Origin: Aphrophora alni
Lineage: Eukaryota; Arthropoda; Insecta; Hemiptera; Aphrophoridae
Direction: 5' to 3'
DNA: 64,000 bases
NCBI GenBank assembly: GCA_963513935.1
Contig: OY740769.1
Location: forward strand, 39,645,120 to 39,709,119
The notes under the pieces are model-generated. The model searched no databases, was not told the origin of the DNA, and saw only the letters and a program-made list of their open reading frames with translations. Numbering within the stretch: position 1 is the stretch's first letter; the number at the start of each line of letters is the position of its first letter. Of this stretch, positions 9,872-24,234 are shown in pieces. The position numbers and the translations under genes were made by a program.

Positions 9872-11814
9872 TTGAGTGATAACTTTGACAAATCGCCTAA
9901 AATGTACTGTAATAATGTACTTATTAAAAATAATTTCGCAGAAAAAATATACAATAGTATTAATAATACCTAATTTCCTATCACAAAGATTGGAATAAAG
10001 AACTGTATCATTAAGTAATCCTGAATTATTTCTAACTCCACGTTATTGTACTGTTGTTAAAAATCTTATAAAACACTGTTTTGCAGTCTAACGTTCAAAA
10101 TAAATTTTAAATAAATAGTAAAAACCATGTTTGAGATTAGGTTGTTAATTAAATATTTGCTTAATATACAGATATAATATATCCGAAAATTGATGTAAGA
10201 ATAAAAATAAACGAGTAAATACTTATCTTTGTTAAGATAATAACACACCAAAAACACTTCATTAACTTCACAACAAAAACACTCCATTAACTACACAACA
10301 CAAACCTTCATTAAGTACAAAACACTAACTATAAAATGTCAACCGATTTCACTATAATATTTTATTCTTATACGACACTTTGATAACTCAAAATAAACCG
10401 AACCGTTGAAAAACACAGTGGTTACAAAACCCATAATATCCTTTGTGGAGACTGCAAGAGTTATCGTAACCGCAACTTCCTTACACAGCCTTATCTGAGA
10501 ATTCAAACGTTTTTAATGGGATTTTTATAAACTTTTTAATTTAGAATTACATATAAACACATAATAAATTTGTGAATGGAATGTTGACGTGTAAAGTAAA
10601 AGATGTGTTATGAAAGATGTGCTGTAATAAATTTACAAAATAGTATGACGCTCTACTAGTTATTTAACACAAGTCTACGGATTTTACTAGGCCCAAAAAT
10701 CTCACTCATAAAGAAACAAATTTACCCTTCGAAGAGGTTTTAGCCAGCGAGGTATATTGCGCTGTAGATTTTTATAGGAGAATAGTAAGAGTTGAAGAAT
10801 AAAAAACCTAATCTAGTTTATGACACCGTTTTTCTTCATAACAAACACCAAAACAAGACCCGAAGGTAATATGTTATTTCAAATTAGCGTAGGCAAGGCA
10901 GATTAATGATAACTTTATGATTGATGTCCAAACACATTAATGTCCAAAACCCTATGACTCTTATGAAATCCTCGCGCTTCTATGTATAAAATAATAAATT
11001 ATGTAGCTATTATATTATAAATTATCTTTAATTGAGACAATCAGGAAAAATACCGTTTACGCTAAGTAATTAATACACTTAGAGTTGACAAAATAATACC
11101 ACCCTCACTCTCTCGAAAATAAAAGTCGAAGTTCCAATGTACGAGGAGGAGGATACGATTTTCTAACTCACTTCACTCGAAATATCAGTTTTATGTATAG
11201 GCTATCGATATTCATAATTTTACTCCTGATATAACAGGTATTAAAACTTTAACTCTGCCCACGTATTCACGCTGCAACAATCCTAACTGTATTTCCACTA
11301 GACTAAATTAAACAAATTGTAAGTAACCCCTGTGCACTAGAGTAGTAAAATCTAATAGGCTGAGTCTAAACGACAATTTTCCCGGTCTCTCTGCCTTACA
11401 AGTTCCTTATACTTAACTAAATTCCTCTGGTTTAAATTGTTTTAAATGATTGCCTAACATAATATAACATAATATGATAGGTATAAAAGTCAAATATAGA
11501 CAGAATAAACTTGTACTTACGTATTCACGCAGATCAAACTTGGAACTGAACTGGCATCTGAGAATCGAAACTGAAGGTTTTTATAGTAGGGGTAGCTATG
11601 TAGACTAGGGGGTGATAGCTTATAAATGTCACGGCTATTTTTGCTAGACCAACGCTATGCACTTACATGTGAACAGATGTCTGTTTGTATACTGGTAAAC
11701 GTATATTTATTTTTGTAAGACCCCCACTATGCAATTTATTGCATACGAGCATATGTGCATGTGTTTGGGAATTGGCATTCGCTATATTATGTTCTTTGCT
11801 AAACTAAAAAAAAA
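9872..11814. other. Non-coding AT-rich stretch with a small minisatellite
   Basis: No credible gene. At about 10248-10326 there are three ~27-bp units of the type AACACTTCATTAACT followed by CACAAC. The rest shows only scattered stop-rich frames. A weak echo of the upstream array (TACTGTTGTTAAAAA then ACACTGTTTT) lies near 10046-10080. Confidence 0.6.
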
Positions 11815-12400
11815 GTTAGGTTGCTGTCAGCCCACGCTGAAAAACTGGAAGTCTAACGGTTAAAGCTCAATTTGGTGCATTTTATATTAAAAAACAAGAT
11901 AGTGGACTTTTGGGACGCATGTTGGGGGTTATTATGCAAGCCTAGCGGTTTAAAAACAAGCCTCGCGGTTATAACACAATACGGTGTAATTTAAGCTGAA
12001 AACCATATGACTGGCAGGTATAACACAAGTATGTGCAGCTTACTCTACCAAAAACAAAGATGGCTGACGAGTAGGTCGCAAGTCTTTGCAGTTTATGTTG
12101 AAAAACAAGAAGGCGGCCAGTTAGGCCACAAGTCAATGTAATTTACAATAAAACCCAAATGCTGTCATTTATGTCGCAAGTCTGTGAAGTTTACTCTACC
12201 AAAAACATAGATGGCGGTCGGTTAGGCCCCAAGTCGTTGCAGTTTATGTTGAAAAACAAGAAGGCGATCGGTTAGGCCACACGTTGGTGCATTTTACATT
12301 GAAAACCAAAATTTTGGCAGTTATGCGCAATTCTGTGCATTTTACTGTACTAAAAACAAAGATGGCGGTCGGTTAGGACACAAGTCGGTGCAGTTGAAGT
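11815..12400 (+). repeat. Short-period satellite with a 151-bp higher-order repeat
   Basis: Diverged ~50-bp units of the type GAAAAACAAGA, TGGCGGTCGGTTAGG, CACAAGTCGGTGCAG are grouped three at a time. Higher-order units begin at 12050, 12201 and 12352, exactly 151 bp apart. Earlier units (11815-12049) are more diverged. Several units carry AGATGGCGG, which resembles a YY1-type site. GC content is above the surroundings. No ORF. Confidence 0.8.
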
Positions 12401-12403
12401 TAT

Positions 12404-12480
12404 AAATGGACGATTCTGATTGGTTGAGAAACGGTCACGTGACCAAATGGACGATTCTGATTGGTCGAGAATAACTCCAT
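12404..12480 (+). promoter_or_regulatory. Duplicated CCAAT-type motif flanking a perfect CACGTG palindrome
   Basis: A ~26-bp block (AAATGGACGATTCTGATTGG onward) occurs at 12404 and 12445, 41 bp apart. Each has ATTGG (reverse CCAAT; 12419-12423 and 12460-12464). Between them is GGTCACGTGACC (12433-12444), a perfect 12-bp E-box palindrome. The set resembles a TATA-less animal promoter, but no gene follows on either strand. It may be part of the adjacent satellite. Confidence 0.4.
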
Positions 12481-13504
12481 AAGAGCCCATGTTAAGACCA
12501 AATCCCTGCGATGTCTACTTACGTCTACATTCAAAAATTAACCAGCAGTTTTGTTAATGCTAGGTTTGTACAGATAACACAGAAAAACGGTATTTGAAAA
12601 ACACTTTAACCGTTGAAAAACACTATATGTTAAACCGTTAAACTAAAAATCCGGAATTATGATTACGTACTTTTATTTATTCACAATCTGTATTAGGTAT
12701 TTATTGTCATTTACAGGTTTCATCTCATCGTTAGAATGCTTAGACCACTCTTCCCTGTTGCTTTTGAATTAATCAACTTGAGATAAATTCTGATTGGATA
12801 CATTCATAAAGATCTTCATTCATCTTTTTCTATCTCAGATAATTCCTTTTGTATTGCATTTCTTCTTATAATTTCTTCCCCCATCTGCTTTTTCAAATAC
12901 ACGAATAGCCCTGAAAACCACAATTTCTGCACTGCGGCAACAGTTTTCTTGACTTATATTTATTAACGAAAATTTACTTCAAATAATAAAATTCAGGGGT
13001 TATCTAGTACAATTTATACCGGGGATATAATAGTTTTACATAGTTTATTTACATTGTTTTGAATCTAATTATATATAATCATTTTTCTTGTTGAAGGATA
13101 TGATATTTTACCACCAACATTGAAGTGTCTTTACAACTCCACTGTTCTATCAATGACAACCATTTTAATATATATCAGATATCTACATCGGAAATCCATT
13201 GTATGGATATGAATAAGTAATCGAATAACTACAACCTTCTCTCAAATTACTACTTTGTGTATTGGTATTGGTTTTCTATGTTTTCAAACAATATAAACAC
13301 AACCGACGTATTTTAATGGAAACCTTAATATCTTCTCCTTAACTGTCCAATAGACTATACAGCTTCTTTATACCATTATGGAAGGCTTTCTCAAAATCTA
13401 CGAAAGCTCTGCCTCATTATAGAACTATTTTTTTTTTCTATACTATGAATATAGAAAGAAATAAAATAGAATAGTGTATTATTAAAAAAATATATATTAG
13501 GAAT

Positions 13505-13549
<45 letters not shown>

Positions 13550-16213
13550 TACTCATTTATATTATTACGAATATTATTTATTACAACTAACTTTCTATAT
13601 GACAAGCGAACTAAGAATGTCAATTTCATTTTTACATAAATTACAAAAGAAACAATCTACCCTATTATTCCTCAACATAAATGCTGTATAATATAAAATT
13701 AAATTACAAACGATGCAAAGAAATACAATTATTGAAACAGCGAAGATTTTCAATTATAACACAGTAGCTACGCGAAACTTATTTAATTTAACTTTCAAAG
13801 CATCCCAGTATAGCTACAAAGGTTTATTACTTAAGAACGTTGTTTCGTAAGCAATATATTTTCCCCTCAGATATGATTTTATGACATGCAATTATAAGGC
13901 CAAGCTTAAAGTGGTCAGCTTCATCATCAAACTCTACTACTTGTATGCATATTTTCAATTGCATAAAATAATGTATTATTAGTTCGTTAGAATTTTTGTG
14001 ACCAATGTTTCAGTCATATATTATATCTTTGCTTATTACATTTGAAATAAAATCAGGATTATAATATTCGTTGGTGATTGTTTCAATAGTGGAGGTTATA
14101 TATTTAACATTTTTGTTTCTGGATCAGTGGTTTTTTTGTTTCTCCCGTGGCTGTTTCTGGATCTGCTATCGGGAGCACATAATATTCGTTGGTGGTTATA
14201 TTTTTAACATTTTTGTTTAACACTTTTATTTCATCACTTAAACATGTGTCGTATAGAGACTAAGATAGGCTATAATTGAAAACACACTTCTTAATAAAAC
14301 TATCTCAATAAGTCGAAACAGATGTCTTATATCGTCATTTTTGTATGTGACAAAGAGCTGTAGTTTTTTTGATATAATAATGCGAAATATAAAAAAGGAG
14401 TTTAGAAATATTTCTCAATAGCAGAAAAAAATATACTATACTAATTCAACAATACAATAATAGACATCTGATTATAATAAAAATAATTAAATTGAATTAA
14501 ACATCTCATTTTGCTTTAAAACATTACTAAGAATGAAAACATACTTAAGTAAAAATATGAAGATTTATTTTAAAAAAGAGTCACATCTTAAATATTTTAA
14601 AACCATCAAAACCTTTGATTATAAACACTAGTCGTTCCGTCTTAGTTGGTTTTTAATTTGCGTTGATATTTAAATGTTTAATGTCATTTATATATGTTTT
14701 TAATGAATATACCTCCAAGGGAAGTCATTACATAAAGTCAGTCTTCTTCTTACACAAAGTCTTTTACAACGGAAAAGTATTTCACAAACTTCATAGTTAA
14801 TTATAAAATATACATGCTGTTAACCAAAAAACTTTTCTTATCTATTAGGATTCATCTTAAAAAATTAACACTTTTATATCTTTATAAGGACATCATAAAC
14901 ACAGGTTTTTATTCAAATTAATTACAATTACCACCAGAAAAAAAATGTTTTTTTTTTGTTGGTTTTTTTTTTTTTTTTTTTTTTTTAAATTCCCACTTTG
15001 TAATGATAGAACATCAAGGAGTTTTTGACTATATCTAGAATCTAAAACTAAATTTTATTTATTCACATAAGATAAAGATTTTGTCTAAAATCATTTAGGA
15101 CTTTAAGATTAAACGTTTTCTCTATTCAAATTTTGCGCATTAAAGATGATGAACATTTCCTTTGAAAAATTTGTTTATCGGTTGGTTTTTCGATTAACAA
15201 CACATTTGTACGTTTATAACTTCATAAAAACCAAACATTTTTGTATTTAATTTGCCGGTAATTTTATATTTATCACAACTTGAAATAATACGTACATATG
15301 AAAAAATATATTAAAAATGAGTTATTTTTAGTGCAACACTAGAGGGAATGTTTAACAGTCCTAAACGATACCAAGAGTGCTAGTACCTGGCTGATTCTGA
15401 GTAGAATTTAGACAGGGTATTAAGATTTCTGAAGACGGATAAAATGCATTCATTGAAAGAAGGAATCAACCCTTGATGTAAAAGTTGACCACACCAGGAT
15501 AAAATACAAATTTCATATTTTGTTTACCAATTAACATTTCATTAAATGAAGACTTACCAAAATTAGAATTTCCATATAGATACAAGCAAGGCCTTTTCAA
15601 ATTTAAAAAAAAAAAAAACTATGATATTTATTCCACCATAGAACACATTTAAATGTCCAATCATTATAAAAAAAAAAAAAAGCCGAAATGTCTATATCCA
15701 ATAAATAGTTTTGACTTTTAATTGAAAATCATAAAAATATGTTTCTACAATTCTATAAATATGCTTATATTCTACTACAAAAGGATGTATATATGAATAA
15801 TGAGAAATAGGCCTACTATTAGCCCAGTTATAAAATGTATAATTAAAATTTAATTTTGAAACTTGCATATTATGAAAAGGTTCTATATCTTACATAGTAA
15901 TATACTTAACCAATTTCTTTCAGATCTACAAGTTTGAATATTAAACTTAGATATATTTTCACCAAATATGTCTTTAATATAAATTTTTAAGTCATTAATA
16001 TAAATTGAAGTCTTAAATTAAAGACATGGAACTTTTGTAATATCTAACACTTCTAAGACAATGTAATTAATAGTGTAAGTGTAAGAGAATATTATTTTTA
16101 ATTAGGGTTTAGTTTGTATTTCATTGTTTAACCCATTGTTATATTTCTAAGTTGTTTTTTTTTAACCCATTGTTTATTTACATTTATTTATGTTTAACAT
16201 TTATTTACATGTC

Positions 16214-16265
<52 letters not shown>

Positions 16266-16378
16266 TTTTCCTCTCTTATCGATCTCTTATAATAAATTAA
16301 AATATATGTAATGAAATAATAACAGCGGTTAATGGTTTTTTTCCCTATTTTAATTAAATTATATATAATATAATTATA

Positions 16379-16425
<47 letters not shown>

Positions 16426-17962
16426 CTATTAAAACCGTATTTAATTTTTTTTTTCGAAAATCCCGTTATCTATTTTTTTAAAGTGTAGTTTTAAGAATAC
16501 CATTCCTCCTTACTTGATTTGTTTTTGTAAATATTGAGAAAAGTACGTACTTATTTGATGATCATATTACTCATGTCCATCTGACAATACATATTCCTAT
16601 ATATTAGATTTGACGAATATAACGTCATCGCTCTGCTAAAAGGCAGTTCTTATACAATGGACATTCAAACATGTATTTTATAAAAAAACATTTTCCCATT
16701 CACTTTACTCCAAACGGGTTTTAAACAAACATTGTAAAATAATGTAACTCAATTTATTCTCGATGTAACTCTATGTATTATACACATGAAAAACGAAAAG
16801 TAAAGTACCGTATAATAAAAATGATTTATTTTCTTAAAGACCACCAATTTATATTTCCCTCTAATCGTAACGATATCCATTGTTGTAGAAAACATGCAAA
16901 AAAGTTCAATTGTAGTAATTTATAGGGTTTCCTTTCATCTCGTCTGCTGAGCTGTTAAAACATTTTCTTTATGTCTACATGTACAGGTAAATATTTATTT
17001 TGCTGAGCTTATGGCACTTTAAAGATAATATTACCATACAATATCGTCAAAACTTAACTCTAAGAAAGATTTGCTTCATCATTATTGCATCAACAAAATG
17101 GACTCAATTTATGTTTTCAACATTTTAGTCTTAGTATTTAAAATTTATTAATATTGAATCCACTTATTGGTTTCTACTAAGACTACGTACAGAATGTTTT
17201 GTTTTCCGCTTTTCATTTAAGTTCAACCTATCTATAAATTATATTTATATCTAATAATGTGTTTTATTTTTATAATAGAAAAAATATGATTGGTTCCCTT
17301 CCTCAATCATTGGTTCCCTTCTATCACTACTCTAATATTTGCTTATAATCTGAAATATAACTACAGTGGGATAGACAGCCTGCACAAATACGCTCCCTTC
17401 TTTATCATCTAGCACCTGAACAATTTAAAAATAAAAATAGCTATAAAAAGACATATTCCGTATTTTAAATCGTCTGAATTTTCAAATCAGGTTCATGCAT
17501 TAATTCCACTATTAGGATGGTTGATTATTAGTACATTTCATCAGGGCAAAGAATAATGGGATGACACTCGAAACCGGAATAACTGGAACATGCTAATAAT
17601 AGAAGCATTAATTTTAACTCTCTTAGGGGTGGCGACAATTTTAAGTTGGTTTATTGGGTGGACGCTGCACGAGAATAGAACAGAATGTATTGGATGGATG
17701 GATATTTTCGAATGAAATTAATTATTATTCTCAATTTCCCACGCTAAGTTGCCTCTTATAATAGTTCAGTGTCTAGTCAAATGTTCGGTATGAACTTTAT
17801 TTACTTGTGCGATTACAAATTCATTCAGGATATAAAAGAATTATGATGAAAAGCCATTTTCAATTTATTGGCTATTTTTGTAATTTTATTCTCTGTCACA
17901 GGTAGGAGACGTGGTCGCAATAGACTAGCACCTACTCCACTTCCTACACGTACGACCGTGCG

Positions 17963-18028
<66 letters not shown>

Positions 18029-18496
18029 TCTTTGGAAATTACACCTTCTTCCTATTTATTACACCTTCTTCCTATCCGATTTATAAATAAAAAAACCGAA
18101 TAAAAAACGCTCAACCTTTTTATTAGTTTAAACAATATCGTGTCTTTTAGCAAGATAACGAGGAAACAAAACATTTACTTTAATTGCGTTTAATTGTTTG
18201 TAGTTTTTGAAGTCGTTTGCTTTATTTTTTTTATAAAACGTAATGACTTGTGTTATCGTTAGTTAACAGAATGTACAAAATAGATTTACTTGGTTTTTCA
18301 GTATTTTATAAAAGATTTCTTTTTACAGTAACTTAACTTGAATTCCTAAATACATAAGTTAGTTGTCATTGTTATAGATCCAGTATAGAAGACGATGTAT
18401 AAAATTGAAATGGTTGGGGATATACTGTAGAATTGGAAGGTGAATAGAAAAATAAAACTGAGATATGGGTGGAAATACGAATAGCATAAAATAGCC

Positions 18497-18537
<41 letters not shown>

Positions 18538-18587
18538 GCTAGTTTCATTAGCAAATAGTGAATTAAATGTTGATTATGAAAATCCCT
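12481..18587. other. Gene-free AT-rich DNA with microsatellites
   Basis: No gene is supported. Notable simple repeats are TA at about 13508-13547, a poly-T block at 14941-14986, TA at 16216-16260 and 16380-16423, and TA at 18500-18535. Open frames are short, AT-driven and unlike any family I recognise. Confidence 0.7.
17966..18022 (+). repeat. CA dinucleotide microsatellite
   Basis: An almost pure CA run of about 56 bp followed by AAACACATC. Frames reading His-Thr on one strand and Cys-Val on the other are artefacts of the repeat. Confidence 0.95.
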
Positions 18588-18900
18588 ATACAGAGTGTCC
18601 CGTAAGTGAGCTGCCAAACTCTAGGAAATGATTCTGTGTTTATGTTTATTTTTCAGATATATGTAACTTTGATTTTCTAACAAAAAACATAACTTTTGGA
18701 ATAGAAAATATAATATTGAGTACTATTTGGTATATTCATTTCGCATGTTACGTTTTATAAGTGTATGAATTTTAATTTTACATTTTCAAAATGGAATCCG
18801 TTTAAAATATTTAATACAGAATCTCTCTTATTAAATATTTTAAACGCCTGGCATTTTGAAAATATACAGAATGAAGTTTTTATTTTCTGTAGAAAGGATA
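18588..18900. mobile_element. Decayed transposon end and imperfect hairpin
   Basis: ACAGAGTGTCCCGTAAGT (about 18591) resembles the ACAGGGTGTCCC ends common on insect DNA transposons and MITEs. Downstream, 18781-18816 and 18831-18866 form an imperfect inverted repeat (CATTTTCAAAATGG and its complement flanking TTTAAAATATTTAAT). No transposase sequence remains. Confidence 0.35.
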
Positions 18901-18999
18901 TTAGAAAATTTGAATAAAAACTGTACAGTTATTGCATGATTTGTGCCAATGTTTTATGACAGATAATTTATTTAAAAATAAGCAGTAAATATTATCAAT

Positions 19000-19200
19000 C
19001 TGATTGTAATATACAGTGATAAACTAACGTTATTATATATCGATACTTTGTAGTAAAAACACGAATTTATGCATCGACTGCAAGCTCCGTGATATGTACA
19101 CGAAAACCATGCCCTGGATAATCATTAAAATTTGCCATTACACTGAAAAAACTTTCATGTCAACGTAATATTTAACATGATTTTATTACTACAATTTAAA
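19000..19200 (+). repeat. Dispersed repeat, copy 1 (related to 28280-28500)
   Basis: Blocks such as GACTGCAAGCTCC, AACCATGCCCTGG, CCATTACACTG and TTTATTACTACA find diverged partners in the same order at 28280-28500 (GATTGCAAGCTTC, AACCATGTCTGTGG, TCATTACAGTG, TTTATTACCGCA). Nature unknown; likely an old transposon piece. Confidence 0.4.
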
Positions 19201-22200
19201 AATCATATTATTTATTACTACTCTATTACTACAGAATACACAATATGTATACAGATAAAATTCAAACAACATATAAAATAACAATTTCGACAACATATTA
19301 TTTTCCAATAGACTATACTTGTTCAAGGTTCTAATTTATTCATACCATTTATTTAGATATAAAATGTTTGTCTTACATAGTAAAAATATGCATTTTATTT
19401 GTCAGGGAACCCTTTTAATTACGTCTAAATACTTTCTTGGAGAATAAAGATAAGAAAGTAGAGTTAATAGAAGCTAAGTGTTGCCTTATTTTATCTATTG
19501 TATATTTATAATAATTATTTCCTGGGGGATTCATAATTTGATTTTGCTTGTAACTTTGTTTATTTGATCACACAGAAAACCAAGAAGAGGAACTCATTTA
19601 TAATCTAACAACATTATTTTTATTAATCTATAATAACGATAAGCAATTATCGATATTTTTTTAAACGTTTTAAAATTTACTATAAGTAAATAATATCTAA
19701 AAATAAATTTCTTTCCGGATCATTTTAAAATTAAGTATTTCTGTACTAAATAAAATTAAAACAACAATTTTTAGTATCAACCACAATATTTTAATAGAAA
19801 CTTGCCGACCATGGTTTCGCTAGTTAAAGCATTGTCAAGGACTTATACAAGAATGAAACAAATAAGGTTCAGTACACAATATATACACATTATAACAATA
19901 GTTGGGTTTTCCCTTATAACCTAGATGAGAAAGTTTTAATTTGATTTAAAATGGAAAACCACCAAGTACCTACGGTCTTTAGCATAAATATTTCTGTACT
20001 CCCTATCGATAATAAAGTCTCTTTCTTTTTTGTATCCGGTTCAACGGTATTGCCTTATTGTTAACTATTTAAGAATCGTACATATATACATACAAACCCA
20101 ATGTAATATGGTCCAAAACGCAAATTTGTTTACATAATAGCTCAAAGCAAACAAATTAATGATGTGGCAATGTTATAATAATGTTTGACCAGTTGGATAA
20201 GAAATGCATAGTATGTAGTTTGATATGTTTGATTGATGTAGTAAAAACGTAAAACATTTTATCTCCATGAAAAAAATAAATAAATAAATAAAATAACTCA
20301 AAGAATGTGTATAAACATTTTACTATTACTTATTGATAATTAAATGCTTATATATAAAACCGGTCTGCAGTAGTATGACAAATAATTTTGCTGCTGTTAT
20401 AATATGAAATATATCCAATAAGGAAAGAATGTTCGTTTTATAAAAGGTTTTCAAATCGCTAAAGAAATATATTTTATATTATCGTTATTTACTAACTATA
20501 ACTCCAATAATATAATTTGAAAGTGATTAAACATCAAGGAATAAAACTAATCAAATATCTGAATGGTTTTCTGTAGAGGAAAGGCCATTAATTCAAGCTG
20601 TAGTGACAGTTACTGTATCAAACGAAAATTCAATTAATTACAATCCTACAAAATTTCTATTTTAGTTAATACTCATAACATTTATGTGGTATCTTTATTA
20701 TTAAAATAATGATCATCCCAGTTGTTAAACTAACTTAGATACATGCCCAACAATCAGTTCTGCCAAATATCAAGATGTAATTGTGCATTCAAAGAAAATT
20801 GATAGTACAATTTGCCAGATATTCTAGTCGGAAGCGGTAAAAATTTCTATATTCCAAATATGTTTATTTGACATGAAATATATAATTTGTTATAATTCGG
20901 AGAGGATGAAGAGAGATTATCTAAATAACTGCATATGTACATGGCTCAAATAAAAACAACAAACACAGAAGGACGAAGAGAATAAATGAATTTTTTTTCA
21001 ATTTCTTTGTAATCAAAATAAAGTTAAATATTATTTCGTATTAAACACACGATATTTATACTTACCTACGGAGGGGTTTAGAAGGGTGAGTACGTAATTT
21101 TAAATACTATTGTCGAACGTTTATTGATAAAATGTATTATTCAGACGTTATTGCAAATGTGAAGATGATCATCTTAATTGTAACAATGTAAAGGTATATT
21201 TGGATAAAGTCTTTTTATAAGATAATGAATCGATAATTGATTATATGATAAAATCCTCTATTGTCACAAGAGCAGAGTGTAAGGCTTACAAAACAAATAT
21301 AGAATGAAACAAATAAAATATTGCATTTCCTTTAGGAAAACATACATTAGTTCAACTATATCTGTTTGTTGAACATTTCGTTCTTTCAGACACCTTACTT
21401 CAACTACAATTATTGCATTACATTGTCTCTGTATTTCTGATAAAAGCTTTTTAAACAAAATTAAGTTTTAATGCGATGTATGTATTAGTATTAATGAGGC
21501 ACTGCTGTAACACTGGATAAGGTATAGTATGGGAAAACCCAGAGTATTATTTTGTATCATAATAAAACCTTTCTTTCACACCAGTTTTTATCCTTTGAAC
21601 TTAATATAATTACCCACTATACCTAATAATTGAATAACCTATGCACAATATAACTATTATCCAATATTTTGTATTTTTCAACAAAATTATGAATAAAAAA
21701 AACTACTACAATGGTGATACCATTCAGTATTAAAAATAATGCTGGAGAGTTAAAAAATTAACAACCAGAAGAGTTATGAACTCAATATTAACTTTGTTGT
21801 TTGTTTATTGGTTGGTCTACACCAAGTCTTTATGCATCAGAGAACATCTCATTATCTAAACGTAATTACTTGTTGACTTATTTCAACTTTTTGTTGCTAA
21901 TTTATTTTCTTTACATAATTTCAGGTGAAATATAATTTTAATATAGTCATATTTTTTATATATATATTTTCTGTAAAGAACAAACAAGACAATCTCAAAC
22001 ATGACAAGAATTTTTATTAAATTTCTTAGACTTTAATCTGACACGATTTTGTAATTTCTTTACGAAAATGGCACGTTAATAAACATAACGTAAAGGATAA
22101 AATTGTTGCACATATGTTTCAGAACATCGAAAACAATTTCACAAGCCATTTAATGTTATAAACTGTAAATAATTCATACATTCATACAAGCATATATTTT

Positions 22201-24234
22201 TATTTTTCAAATTTCAAGAACCTGCTGTTACATTTTACCCCTATTTATATTAATTGTTTAAAACCTGCAAAAAACTTATAATAGCAGTAATTAAAACTTG
22301 GAGAGGCTGTTAAATGGGTAGTAATACTTAAAATATCCATGAACCATTTAAATTTTGGAATTTAAAAAGATAAAATTTTGTGAAGGAAATAATCATACAA
22401 ATATGTTTTATAATTTTATCAGTAATTGTTACCTATCTATTTCTTACAATAGAGTCATCAATACATATGACAATCATTGCCTTTAAACAATGTTGGGTAT
22501 TTCCAGTCCTTTTCAAAAGAGAGGCGGAAATTCTATGATTTCACTTAGTTATTCGCTGCCTGGTTAGTCTAACCAGTTGTTATATTTTGATTATTGTAAA
22601 CCAATACTTCAGTTAAGATGTCGGCATTATCGTTGAAAATCTGTTATTTGTATAGACGTGTTTGTGAGAAATTGTATTTAAGTTTTACTTTTATTTTAAA
22701 ACATCTCATATTTCAACATCAATATTTTTTTACTCATTAGCCAAAATGAGTATGTTTGTACCAAAACGCCTACAACAAACAGATAAATGTCTTTATAGTA
22801 ACTTCAGGAAATATTAGTCTTAGCCTAATGAAAAAGCAAATCAAAGTGGAAGTAGGGAATTAGCATTTTGTCTTTTATTCATTCAACATATTATACCCCT
22901 TCAATAGTCCGGTGCATCTCAATAAACTATTCTAAAAATACCCCTGCGGATGAAAACAGCTCCAGAGAAACATTTCCTCAGTCAGTCAAAACTCTTAGAG
23001 CCCGAGCTGATTTTGTGGGCAGCTTATTTTATTTTCCAGTTTATTGCTCAATTTATTAGTTTATCGTTAGTTTATTTATTACTTTGTTTTAGTTTATTGT
23101 CATGTTATGCAGGCACAAATTGGAAATATTTTACTAACATATAGACCTGTTAAATAAATCTGATAAACATTCATATAATGAAATAAAATCATCTATACAA
23201 TTTAAGTTATAATTTAATAGTTTCCAAGTAATGGAAATAAATCTAATGTGGCTTGATTCAATGCACACTTACCTAACTAGGATGAATGCTTTCACATTAA
23301 ATAAAACATTCAGATGTTTGTAAGAATACAAATATCGAAAAGACATAATATCCTTACCCTTAAGAAAGGACACAAATTTCATTTCAATCTAGTAATATTA
23401 TATCCTCTTAATGAACAAAGTTTAGTTAAACAAAACCTATTTCCTACGCTTGTATCCGTTCTAAGTAGTAGTAATTAAAATCGCATTATTACAGCTTGAC
23501 ATTTTCCCTGAAAGTGATAACACATTCTAAAACTTACGTTAAATTTACTTTTGACGTTAATAAATCCCGATTTCTAATTTAAATTACATTCAAGGAACGG
23601 GCTTAGTAATTCACTCATTCTTCTGCACAATAACAATTTAGACTCTTCTACAGACTCTTAAATAAACAAATTAGTGCACTAAACTCGCACAAAAGTTTGT
23701 GATATTTTACCATTGGAGTTGTTATTTCATTTTCAATAAGTTCAATTTATTTTAATTAAAATAATTGCGTTATTTATTTATAATAGGTTATTGATATCAT
23801 TATTCAAAAAATATGAAATCACAATTTCAAATAAGTTGCTGAACATTTATTTACCCCTCCTTATTTTTAATTCGCTATCTATTGATAGAAAATATGCATT
23901 TAAATTTCAGTCTTTCTCCACAAAATTGCTACATTTTTCTTTCGTCAATTTATTTCTTTAAGAAATTTAATTATTATGTACAGTATGTATTAACTGTGAA
24001 AATTAATTTCAACATTATTTATGAACAGACATTAGTCACTCACGTCATACTGATGAGCGTCAGATATTTCAAAGCCTCATCAACAAATATAATATTACAA
24101 TAGAAGCATTTTTGCTCATTTCTGTTTAGAAATTCGATACTAAGATAAGACGTAGGCACCTAATGATATTTGGAAAACTTGTGTAGGACCTTTTAGGCAG
24201 TGGAAAAAATGGAAAAGAACAGTTTGAAATTTAA
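19201..24234. other. Gene-free AT-rich DNA
   Basis: No coding region, RNA gene or clear repeat was recognised. Short open frames near 21264-21458, 22868-23144 and 23882-24103 show no family motif. Confidence 0.6.

Noticed and set aside
17825..18086. Frames across the CA repeat on both strands
   Set aside because: Low-complexity Cys-Val and His-Thr repeats only.
22868..23144. Two overlapping small frames
   Set aside because: No family motif, no supporting context, and overlapping registers in AT-rich DNA.
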